Assembly (NCBI RefSeq): GCF_041346925.1
Contig: NZ_CP166840.1
Coordinates: forward strand, 2,661,001-2,725,000
From: Agaribacterium sp. ZY112
GTDB taxonomy: Bacteria > Pseudomonadota > Gammaproteobacteria > Pseudomonadales > Cellvibrionaceae
Reading direction: 5' to 3'
Length of the DNA stretch: 64,000 nt
A program made the position numbers and the translations under genes. The notes below the pieces were generated by a model. It was not told the origin of the DNA, searched no databases, and was given only the letters and a program-made list of their open reading frames with translations. This document shows, one piece after another, positions 39,239 through 47,388 of this stretch (its first letter is position 1; each line of letters starts with the position of its first letter).

Positions 39239-41776
39239 CTAATTTAAGCTTAACGTGCTTTCACTAAGCCCTTTGCCTTTTACTGTGATACTTGCTGGGC
39301 CGTCGCCTATACGGCGTACCACTAGCAGTGCTTGACCCTCACTGGTTAATAGACTGCTGCCTTGGTAGCGCTGCATGGTGCTGGTATCACCATTATCGGT
39401 ACCGATAAGCTCTAAGTTTTTACTTAAAGTGAAACTAATTTCTTTATCATCGTGTAATACCGCGAGGCCGTTCTTATCAACGAGTTTGGCTGTTAGGTGA
39501 GCTACAGCGTAGTTATCGTTGGCGAGCGTGTCTTTATCGGAGCTTAGTTCAATGGCGCTTGCTGCTGCCGTTGTTACTATACGACTCTCGGTTTGACAGT
39601 TGTCCAAGCCAACAGCTTTTAGCTCACCTGCTTGCCAAGGGACAGCCCACTTTAATTCGCGGTCGTCGTTGTCGGCGAGTTTTTGCACGCCCAAGCTTTT
39701 GCCGTTTAAGAAGAGTTCGGCGCTGGGGCAGTTAGTCAGAACTTCGACAATAACGGTTTCGTTATCTTGATAGTTCCAATGGCTGTTAACGTCTTGCCAG
39801 ATCCAGACTCGCTCTTGCCATTTACCCGGTTCTTTTTCAATCACGTTGCCGTTTTCAAGCTTGTATAAAGACTTCTCTTCGGTTTGTGAGCTGATGTGAA
39901 TATGAGGCTCATCGTTCCACAGGCTTTTATACATATGGAAGCTGGTATTTTCAAAACCGGCGGTATCAAGTAGTCCACTTGTTACCGCTTTACGAGGCCA
40001 GGCGCCGTGAGCTTCACCTAGGTAGTCAATGCCTGTCCATAAAAAGGTGCCGGGAATAAATGGTCTATCTTCTACGGCCTTCCACTCGTGCCATTGGGGG
40101 ACGTTTTCTGTGCCCATAATCATTTTTTCAGGGAATAGCTCGTGACCATAATCGTAAATGACACGGCGATAGCTATAACCCACAATATCTAAAGCATCGG
40201 TATAACCACTAATATGGCTAACCGAAGGTAAAATTAAGTTTGCGGTGACAGGGCGAGTGGTATCGAGTTCTTTTACCCACTTGCTTAATTTTTTAGCTGT
40301 TTTTGCAAGTACGTAGGTGCCCTCTGGGCTTTCGTGGAAGCGTTTCACAATCTCTTCCGGAGAGATAAATGGCGGGTTGTAGAAATAATTACCCGAGGCA
40401 TCCATATCAAAATAGCCCGTTGCTTCTTTGTAGCGTGGGTAGGTCCATTCAATTTCGTTACCAATGCTCCACATGACAACAGAGACATGATTACGGTCGC
40501 GTTTAACAGCAAGCTTTAAATCGTTTTCAGCTTCTTCTTGGAACCAATCAGCATAACCTCGGCTTATATAGTCGTCGTGGCGTTCCCATTGATTTAGGCG
40601 TTTATCTTTGGGGTTGTCCCACTCATCAAAAATTTCAGACTGGACCAAAAAGCCCATCTCATCAGTCATGCGAAGTAAATTAATAGAGGAGGGGTTGTGA
40701 GCCATGCGAATGGCATTAACACCGGCTTCTTTTAGTTTTAATAGGCGGCGTTTCCAAACATCATCGGGAACAGCCACACCTACAAGGCCTGCATCATGGT
40801 GCAAGTTCACACCTTTAATTGGGGTGTTGATGCCGTTTAAGAAAAAGCCTTCATTGGCATCGTAACGAATATCTCGAAAGCCAAAGCGAGTTTCATAGCT
40901 ATCTATTTCTTTATTATTGGCAATGATTTTTGTTTTGGCTGTATATAGGCTGGGGCTTTCTGGGCTCCAAAGCTGTGGTTCAGAGACATTGAAGTGCTGG
41001 CGCATGGTGGTCGCTGAGCGAGAAGAAAGCATTGTGCTTGTGGTTTCACTGCTGACAATGGCGCCCTTGCTATCGACAATGTCCGTTTGTAAGCGGATGT
41101 TCTGAAGTTTTTTACGCTTGTTTAAAACTTCAACATCAAGTTCGACCTGACCATTGTCTTTATTGGCTACAGGTGTTTTTACATAGGTGCCCCAAGGTGG
41201 AATATGTAACTTATCTACTTGGATCAACTTGACGTCGCGGTAAATACCAGAGCCAGGGTACCAGCGGCTGTCTATATAACGGCTGCGGTCAACACGAATG
41301 GCGAGTGTATTTACAGTATTATCTTGCTTTAAGTCTTTACTGACTTCTAGATGAAAAGGGGTATAACCATTAATACGGCCGCCGACTTTTTTGCCGTTTA
41401 GAAAAATTTCGCTGTGGTTATAAATGCCGTCAAAATAAAGGTAAACCTGTTTTTCTTCGAGCTCGCTGGGGCTTAAAAAGCTCTTTCTGTACCAGCCAAT
41501 GCCTCCGGGCAAATAAGCGGTGGCTCCATCGTATTTTTCATCAAAATCAGCTTCGATGCTCCAGTCATGGGGCAAGCGAAGTTCACGCCATTTACTGTCG
41601 TCAAAAGCGGGGTCAGAAAAGTCTTCTTGATCGGCTAAGGTAAATCGCCAGTTAAAGTTGAAATCGGTTTCACGCTCGGTGGCTGCAGTTTCTACCATAA
41701 TTTCATTTTTAGGGCTGCAAGCACTAAAGCTTAAGCAGGCTAATAATATGGCGATAGGTGCGGAAGCGGCTCTCAT
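39239..41776 (-). CDS. GH2 family beta-galactosidase-like lipoprotein
   Basis: 845 residues with a lipoprotein signal (lipobox LSFSAC), so membrane-anchored in the periplasm or at the surface. Jelly-roll sugar-binding domain (~40-190, LPHDWSIEADFDEKYDG), Ig-like domain, TIM barrel with acid/base Glu in MWSIGNEIEW and probable nucleophile Glu in IMGTENVPQW, followed by GTFLWTGIDYLGE and C-terminal Ig-like domains. GH2 beta-galactosidases take part in agar breakdown by releasing galactose from agarooligosaccharides; with GH86 and a sugar porter nearby this is the likely role, although other beta-galactosides are possible. The ribosome binding site is AAGGA. Confidence 0.88.
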   Translation of the reverse strand: MRAASAPIAILLACLSFSACSPKNEIMVETAATERETDFNFNWRFTLADQEDFSDPAFDDSKWRELRLPHDWSIEADFDEKYDGATAYLPGGIGWYRKSFLSPSELEEKQVYLYFDGIYNHSEIFLNGKKVGGRINGYTPFHLEVSKDLKQDNTVNTLAIRVDRSRYIDSRWYPGSGIYRDVKLIQVDKLHIPPWGTYVKTPVANKDNGQVELDVEVLNKRKKLQNIRLQTDIVDSKGAIVSSETTSTMLSSRSATTMRQHFNVSEPQLWSPESPSLYTAKTKIIANNKEIDSYETRFGFRDIRYDANEGFFLNGINTPIKGVNLHHDAGLVGVAVPDDVWKRRLLKLKEAGVNAIRMAHNPSSINLLRMTDEMGFLVQSEIFDEWDNPKDKRLNQWERHDDYISRGYADWFQEEAENDLKLAVKRDRNHVSVVMWSIGNEIEWTYPRYKEATGYFDMDASGNYFYNPPFISPEEIVKRFHESPEGTYVLAKTAKKLSKWVKELDTTRPVTANLILPSVSHISGYTDALDIVGYSYRRVIYDYGHELFPEKMIMGTENVPQWHEWKAVEDRPFIPGTFLWTGIDYLGEAHGAWPRKAVTSGLLDTAGFENTSFHMYKSLWNDEPHIHISSQTEEKSLYKLENGNVIEKEPGKWQERVWIWQDVNSHWNYQDNETVIVEVLTNCPSAELFLNGKSLGVQKLADNDDRELKWAVPWQAGELKAVGLDNCQTESRIVTTAAASAIELSSDKDTLANDNYAVAHLTAKLVDKNGLAVLHDDKEISFTLSKNLELIGTDNGDTSTMQRYQGSSLLTSEGQALLVVRRIGDGPASITVKGKGLSESTLSLN

Positions 41777-41885
41777 ATTTTATTCCTTATTTGGAGGCCA
41801 AAACGAAAAGATTGACGTTAACGGGCTGTGCCCTATAGGTCAAGTTACTGGCTGTAATGACGTTGGTGACAGCATATAGGCGCTA

Positions 41886-42341
41886 TTAGAGGCAGCATTT
41901 TTTATATTTTTTACGGCTGCCGCAGGGGCAGTTTTCGTTTCTTTCTAATTTTATAGGAGGCAATTGCTGCCCATCAAGATAGTACCATTGCTTGTTTTCT
42001 TGGCAAAAGCGTGAGCACTCATGTAGCTGTGCAAAAGGGCTAGCTTTATAAAAGGCAACAAATTCGACTTCGTTGTCACTGCTATGAATGACTTTCAAAC
42101 TTAACCATTGGGTGCTTTTTATATTGTTTTCGAGAAGCTGCAACTCATTAGCTTGGCGTTTGCTTGGGTGTAGTGTTTCCAAAAGGTAGAGAGCGTCGCC
42201 TAAGACAAAGGCACTAAAACGAGAGCGCATTAATTGCTCAGCGCTCTGGGCACGTTGCTCATACTTATGAAGTGGGGCGCAGCATTGTTGGTAATGGCGA
42301 GTGCTGCCACAAGGGCAAAGTGCATTATTTGAATCATTCAT
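41886..42341 (-). CDS. ychJ: YchJ family protein with two SEC-C zinc motifs
   Basis: 151 residues. A Cys-rich SEC-C motif sits at each end (LCPCGSTRHYQQCC at ~8-21 and NCPCGSRKKYKKCC at the C-terminus), with the YchJ middle domain between (RSRFSAFVLGDALYLLETLHPS). Zinc binding is expected from the four-residue CxC...CC pattern; the cellular function is unknown. It lies between the GH2 gene and a terminator, facing the same way as the transporter. Confidence 0.9.
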   Translation of the reverse strand: MNDSNNALCPCGSTRHYQQCCAPLHKYEQRAQSAEQLMRSRFSAFVLGDALYLLETLHPSKRQANELQLLENNIKSTQWLSLKVIHSSDNEVEFVAFYKASPFAQLHECSRFCQENKQWYYLDGQQLPPIKLERNENCPCGSRKKYKKCCL

Positions 42342-42392
42342 AAGCTGTTATTTGTAAGTTTCTAGTTAGAAAGCAAAAGTGACAGATACAAA

Positions 42393-42416
42393 AAAGGCGG
42401 TCTTTAGACCGCCTTT
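42393..42416 (-). terminator. Terminator of the MFS transporter gene
   Basis: Ten-base-pair stem AAAGGCGGTC / GACCGCCTTT with a TTTA loop, 18 bp past the transporter stop. Confidence 0.88.
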
Positions 42417-42433
42417 ACATAACACGCTGGTAT

Positions 42434-44116
42434 TTAGCTTTTAAGGCTTTTAGCTGCTAGCTCTTGCTCAATCTCTTCAATGGTTTTGCCCTTGGTTTCA
42501 GGGGTGTACTTAGCCATAACCGCTAGACCTAAAGTACAGAAGGTACCGTAGATAAGGAAGGTGGTTGCTGAACCGAAGTTCTCGATTTGCCAAGGGAACA
42601 TGTTAGGTACCACCACACCACCAAAGACTGAGGTTACAAAGCCACAAGAGGTGATAGCAAGTGCGCGTACTTTGGTTGGAAAGATCTCTGAGAATAAGAT
42701 CCAAAGTACTGGGCCTACTGAGAAGTTATAAGAGCATACAAAAGCAATGATACCAACAAGAACAAGGGTGGCATTCATGCTAACTGAATGTACAAGTAAG
42801 TCGCTCTCAATAATATCGTAGCTGGTTTTACCTACTGCATCTAAGACCGCTTGCTTAAACTCAATTTCTCCACCAAAGCTTTGGCTCACTAAAGGTTGCA
42901 ATAAGGAGGTATCGACACTTGATGATACGTACGTTAAGGCCTCTGGGGTAATTTGGTATACCGCAGTGCTGAATCCATAACCGATTAAGCCCATTGCTGC
43001 CGCACAAGCAGCTAGGCCACCTAATAAGATGATACGGCGGCCCAGCTTATCAATCACCAGCAGTGCAGCTAGAGTAAAGAACATACCAATAAAGCTTACT
43101 AGCATGGTGTTCCAAAACGCGTTTTCAGCGCCACCGGTTTGGGCGAAGATACTAGGCATAAAGGCTAGGGCTGCGTTCATGCCTGTAAGTGGTTGCACGA
43201 TGCCCATAAACAAGCCAATCAATACGGCAATGCGCATTCTCTTGCTCATTAGGGTTTTAACTTGCTCAACAAAACCAATGGTATGAGTGGTGTCTTTTAA
43301 GTTTTCTTCAATCTGTTTCAGTTCTTCTTCGACTTCGTCTGCAGGGGTGATGCGACGCAGAACTTTTTCAGCTTTTTCGTGTTTGCCATTCAGCATTAAC
43401 CAGCGCGGGCTTTCAGGGATAAAGAACAGCAAGATAAACCAAAGAATTGCAGGGATGGTTTCCATGCCTAGCATCCAGCGCCATACATTACCTTCATTTA
43501 AGGAGATGGCTGTTGCCCAAGCCGGTGCTGTTTCAGCAACGTTGACGATCCAGAAGTTAAACAAAGAGGCTGCAAGAATACCAATGGCGATATTGAGCTG
43601 GTTCATGCCTACCAATTTACCGCGCATTGCCGGTGGTGCAATTTCACCAATATACATGGCCGCAACACTTAAAGAGGTAAAGGCTAAACCACCAATAAGG
43701 CGGAATAAGAACAGTGAGGTATAGCTAGGGGCCCATGCAGAACCGATAGCTGAAACTGTATATAAGGCTGCGATCGTGAGTAGGGTTGCTTTACGCCCAA
43801 AGCGCTCACAGAAAAAGCCTGCAAAGAGCAGGGCAACCAAGGCGCCATAACCAGGGCCTGCGGCAATATTACCTTTTTGTAATGCTGTTAGGCCGAATTC
43901 GACCGTGATGTATTGGAAGGTGCCCGATATAAGCATAATATCTAGGCCAAAAATAAAACCGCCAATGGCTACAACAAAGGCGAACATAAATGCATTTCGT
44001 TTTTCTCGAGACATCACTTTACTCTGAGGTTTGGTAGTTGGGGTAGAGCCGACTAGGGTTTGATCGCCTTCGCTGGGCGAACTGCCTAGTGGATCTGTGC
44101 TGGAAGAATTAGACAT
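42434..44116 (-). CDS. MFS sugar porter
   Basis: 560 residues with 12 expected membrane helices and the sugar-porter signatures: RFGRKATLL after helix 2, PESPRWLM before the central loop, DKLGRR between helices 8 and 9, and PETKGKTIEEIE at the end. A hydrophilic ~35-residue N-terminus and a ~60-residue extra segment between helices 9 and 10 (about residues 390-450) make it longer than XylE or GalP (~470-490). It probably imports a hexose released by the agarolytic enzymes, by proton symport. Divergent from the AraC regulator gene; neighbouring GH2 supports a galactose or anhydrogalactose substrate, by inference only. Confidence 0.9.
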   Translation of the reverse strand: MSNSSSTDPLGSSPSEGDQTLVGSTPTTKPQSKVMSREKRNAFMFAFVVAIGGFIFGLDIMLISGTFQYITVEFGLTALQKGNIAAGPGYGALVALLFAGFFCERFGRKATLLTIAALYTVSAIGSAWAPSYTSLFLFRLIGGLAFTSLSVAAMYIGEIAPPAMRGKLVGMNQLNIAIGILAASLFNFWIVNVAETAPAWATAISLNEGNVWRWMLGMETIPAILWFILLFFIPESPRWLMLNGKHEKAEKVLRRITPADEVEEELKQIEENLKDTTHTIGFVEQVKTLMSKRMRIAVLIGLFMGIVQPLTGMNAALAFMPSIFAQTGGAENAFWNTMLVSFIGMFFTLAALLVIDKLGRRIILLGGLAACAAAMGLIGYGFSTAVYQITPEALTYVSSSVDTSLLQPLVSQSFGGEIEFKQAVLDAVGKTSYDIIESDLLVHSVSMNATLVLVGIIAFVCSYNFSVGPVLWILFSEIFPTKVRALAITSCGFVTSVFGGVVVPNMFPWQIENFGSATTFLIYGTFCTLGLAVMAKYTPETKGKTIEEIEQELAAKSLKS

Positions 44117-44365
44117 TATTCCGTTCCGTCTTACGCGGTTTGTTATCGTTATTGTAAATTGTTGACAAGCATGGAGCGAGCAACACTGCCTATAATAGCC
44201 TGATCTGTGTCAGAACTCAGCACTTTTTGGCGCTTTTCTTAGGGCTGCTTAGACGTATTGGTCAAGAGCTTGACGCATGGGGCTTTGAGTAAGGTAAACG
44301 TTCTAGTTCTTAATTTTATAGTCTTGCCCTTGCCATCTGCTTAGCTTGAACGCATTCTTAAGTCT
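44117..44365. promoter_or_regulatory. Divergent spacer between MFS transporter and AraC regulator
   Basis: 249 bp. TTGACA (44162) and TATAAT (44191) are both consensus on the plus strand but 23 bp apart, too far for a standard promoter. They may belong to different promoters or need an activator. No clear operator repeat was found. Confidence 0.3.
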
Positions 44366-45706
44366 ATGATTTTTCTGCCTACGCACTCCATTTTGTTTGT
44401 TTTACTGCCTTTGCTCTCAGCACAGCTTCTGTTCTTAGCGTTGCTGTATTTCGCTTTGGTGGGGCGTCGGGTATTACCTGCTTTTGGTTTACACAGTCTT
44501 TTTTTGCTAAGTTTTGCTTTGTACCTTATTGGTCAGACCCTGCAGTTTTATACGGATTTGCAAACAGCTATTTATATTCTGTTTGCTCGAGGTTTGCTGT
44601 TCATGGGTTTTGGTATACCGGCCCTGCAAATCGCTCTTTACGAGCAATGCGCCAGAAAACTAAGTGGTTTGACGCAGCTGTTTATGTATCTCTTTGCGGT
44701 ATTACTGACCTTACTGTTTTTATCCGTTCAAGATTTAGCGAATTACAATTTCATTTACACTGAGCAGTTTGAGCAAAGTTTAGGTTTTGACGTTGTAAAC
44801 AACATGGCGTTGGTTTTGCTCACCGTGTACATGACTTTGCTGCTTTTCTTACCTTGTTTATGGCTGCTGTGGCGAGAGCTCCGCTCTAAAACTAAAGCAA
44901 ACCCTATCAACATAGCGCTGTTATCGGGCGCATTGATGGTCGCTATCGCACAACTTGCCATTCACCATATTTCTGATAGCTATTGGCTGACTTCTGTAGG
45001 CGCTGTTTTTACCGCGTTGTGTTGGGTTGGGGCCGTTTATCTGGATGCAAAGCGCACTCGTGGTCGCGCTTATGCAGTGAAGGACGAATTACTGTATTTG
45101 TTGCGCTCGGGAACCGTTAAGGAGAAGTCAGCCGAACTCGATCGCTTATGGGCCAAGCTTGCCGGAGCCTCTGAGGGCGATCTGCAGTTATATAAACTGC
45201 AAGTTCGTGAACTCTTATCCAGTTTGTCGGAGTTAAGCATTGATGCGGGTGCAAACAGTCATGAGGTTTTACAAAGAGCCGATGAAAGCTTGCGAGCTAT
45301 TGAGCGTATTGATTCAGAATCCGAGCTCAGTCATATAGCTAGCCAAGAAAGTAAAGCCTTAGGCGAAGCAATTGTTGATGCACCGGTAAGGCGAAGTGAA
45401 AAAGCAGTGGATCAAGCCAAGGCCTATATTGCCGAAAGGTATGCGGAGGATATTGATGTAAAGAAAGTGGCTAAACATTGTTCTGCAAGCCCAAGTTATC
45501 TGATGCGTCAGTTCAAGTTACATACAGGGCAGACTCTTAATCAGTATTTAACAGCAACACGTATTGAACGAGCAAAAAACTTATTGACGACAATGAGCGT
45601 CACAGAGACGGCGTTTAAAGTGGGTTTTAACAACTCAAATTACTTTAGTACGGTGTTTAAAAAAGAAACTGGCCAGACTCCGGGGCAGTTTCAATCACAG
45701 TTGTGA
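44366..45706 (+). CDS. Membrane-anchored AraC-family regulator
   Basis: 446 residues. Residues ~1-230 contain seven hydrophobic helices, a putative receptor-like sensor embedded in the membrane. A helical linker (~235-345) leads to a C-terminal AraC DNA-binding domain (~350-446) with both helix-turn-helix motifs (DVKKVAKHCSASPSYLMRQF and VTETAFKVGFNNSNYFSTVF). It would sense a sugar or other small molecule at the membrane and regulate nearby genes. It is divergent from the sugar porter and directly upstream of the Tat-exported protein gene, whose upstream region has phased direct repeats suited to an AraC protein. Confidence 0.9.
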   Translation: MIFLPTHSILFVLLPLLSAQLLFLALLYFALVGRRVLPAFGLHSLFLLSFALYLIGQTLQFYTDLQTAIYILFARGLLFMGFGIPALQIALYEQCARKLSGLTQLFMYLFAVLLTLLFLSVQDLANYNFIYTEQFEQSLGFDVVNNMALVLLTVYMTLLLFLPCLWLLWRELRSKTKANPINIALLSGALMVAIAQLAIHHISDSYWLTSVGAVFTALCWVGAVYLDAKRTRGRAYAVKDELLYLLRSGTVKEKSAELDRLWAKLAGASEGDLQLYKLQVRELLSSLSELSIDAGANSHEVLQRADESLRAIERIDSESELSHIASQESKALGEAIVDAPVRRSEKAVDQAKAYIAERYAEDIDVKKVAKHCSASPSYLMRQFKLHTGQTLNQYLTATRIERAKNLLTTMSVTETAFKVGFNNSNYFSTVFKKETGQTPGQFQSQL

Positions 45707-45957
45707 GCTCTCTGTAAAGCAGGCCTTATCGCTGCGCTCTATTTCCCCTATAAAATCTCACCCTAGTCTAACTCTTTGAATTTAAAGGGCTTGTTGTATT
45801 TTGAAGCTGATTTGAAGAGTATTTTGAAGGACGCTTGAAGTACCTTAGCGATACCTTTAATGCCTAAATGAAGAGCTGGCAGGGGCTATTTTTCTCAAGT
45901 CCATCCCCTCCATAAAAAGTAGCTCACATTAAAAAGAATAAAGTTATAGGTGTGTAT
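45707..45957 (+). promoter_or_regulatory. Regulatory region with four phased TTGAAG repeats
   Basis: TTGAAG occurs at 45801, 45812, 45824 and 45835, spaced 11, 12 and 11 bp, so all four face the same side of the helix. Three of the four are TTTGAAG. The last one resembles a -35 and lies 15 bp before TTTAAT (45856-45861), a -10-like hexamer. AraC-type proteins that bind direct repeats next to or over the -35 have this layout. The Tat protein gene starts 118 bp beyond. Confidence 0.55.
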
Positions 45958-47277
45958 ATGGATCGTAGAAATTTTGGTAAAGCCACACTTTTTGGCGCAG
46001 CGGGTATCACAGGTTCGATGCTTTCTCGTGCGAGTTCGGCATCTGCAGGCACTGATGCAGTACGTTCACACTCAAAGCTTGTTCAAGTTGCAGATATTTG
46101 TAATGGCACGGGTCTGGCGCCTGCCTATCGGCTAGATGAAAAGGGCAAGTTGCAGCAATACGCTAAGGGTGAGTTGTTTAATCATAAAGACGGCATGCTT
46201 GGTTTTTCTGCTCTACAGCCAGGTCTGGTAAAGCAGTTTGATGCGTTTTTAGAAACCGGCTGCTATGACCTAACGGCGGAGTCTATTACTGCACGTGTTC
46301 CGTGTTCTATCGAAGGGCGTCGACCGGGTTTTGGTAATCCCAATGGTGAATTTCCAATGCAGCACGGGACAAATATTCGTTTCAGAACCAACGGTCTGCG
46401 TATTGGAGCGCCGAACCCAGGTGCTGGCGGTGAGTCATGGACTGATCTGCGAATGAGCCTACCCATGGTCACTAATCTGGGTCTCTATCGAGACCCAAGT
46501 CAAAAACGCAGTACTGAAATTGGCGAAGGTGCGGCTATTTGGCTTGATATGAGCCACGACTCAACAACGATTATTGATGTGCGTATCGCGATGTGCACAT
46601 ATGGCCTGCTGTCTACTTGCTTCACTGACACCATACGAGTTAATCAGTTACATACGGCCGATGTAGATTTTCCTGTGTACTTTGCCGGTGAGCAAGACAA
46701 GGCTTTGGCAGGTCAAGTTTCAGCGCATTGGGCTAACTCTCTCAACGATTGCTGTTTTGCCGATGGTGATGGCCCCTGTGTGGTCAAGGAAACAAAATAT
46801 TTCACGGAATTCAGTGGTTGGCAGTTTAACAATGTCCATATTGTCAGGCAGGGGCGAAAAAAAGGCGTAGGCCCAGAAACCTGTAACTTGTATTGGACAA
46901 GTAATGGCGGCCAGATTAGAGGTGGCATTATTAAAGAGCCTGGGGTGATGTTGCCTTTAAGTGATGGCGGCTCTTACGCACGTAAGCACGCACAAATTGA
47001 TGCTGACGGCATGGTGCTCGGTGGCAGCGCAAATGTAATTGACACCTGGTTCATTGGTGCATCGGGTCAGGGGCGTGCAAACCTACGGCTTTTACCGGGT
47101 GCCCACAATAATATTATTCGCAGTTATTTTGGTGGTGCAGGAAATGGCGCGATAGATTTAATTATACCCGAGGGTTGTGAGGGCAACGTCGTTTATTGTT
47201 CGCCAGGCATGAAGCTGATTGATAAAGGTACAAATACGCGTTTCATCAATAAAGAAGCCGCAAGCATTATTGCTTAA
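45958..47277 (+). CDS. Tat-exported beta-helix-like protein of unknown function
   Basis: 439 residues from the ATG at 45958, 7 bp after ATAGG; a GTG at 45952 is too close to that site. A twin-arginine signal begins at residue 2 (DRRNFGKATLFG) with a hydrophobic stretch to ~35. The mature part has many short strands with Gly/Asn turns (e.g. WQFNNVHIVRQG, NWTSNGGQIRGGIIKEPG type repeats), like a right-handed beta-helix, plus a Cys-containing centre (DCCFADGDGPCV). I recognise no catalytic family. Tat export implies folding or cofactor loading in the cytoplasm. It precedes the GH43-like gene by 111 bp, so both probably act on the same substrate. Confidence 0.8.
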   Translation: MDRRNFGKATLFGAAGITGSMLSRASSASAGTDAVRSHSKLVQVADICNGTGLAPAYRLDEKGKLQQYAKGELFNHKDGMLGFSALQPGLVKQFDAFLETGCYDLTAESITARVPCSIEGRRPGFGNPNGEFPMQHGTNIRFRTNGLRIGAPNPGAGGESWTDLRMSLPMVTNLGLYRDPSQKRSTEIGEGAAIWLDMSHDSTTIIDVRIAMCTYGLLSTCFTDTIRVNQLHTADVDFPVYFAGEQDKALAGQVSAHWANSLNDCCFADGDGPCVVKETKYFTEFSGWQFNNVHIVRQGRKKGVGPETCNLYWTSNGGQIRGGIIKEPGVMLPLSDGGSYARKHAQIDADGMVLGGSANVIDTWFIGASGQGRANLRLLPGAHNNIIRSYFGGAGNGAIDLIIPEGCEGNVVYCSPGMKLIDKGTNTRFINKEAASIIA

Positions 47278-47388
47278 CTATTCGTTCTGGCGATTTGAGT
47301 TTCATTACTTAGTTTATTTAGTTTTTATTTGTGAGCTGATTTTAGTTGTTAAATTTTAGTATTTAATTTCAGCCTAAGAGATTATTTT

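Noticed and set aside
44162..44196. Strong promoter TTGACA...TATAAT before the AraC gene
   Set aside because: Both hexamers are perfect, but the 23-bp spacing is outside the normal 16-18 range.
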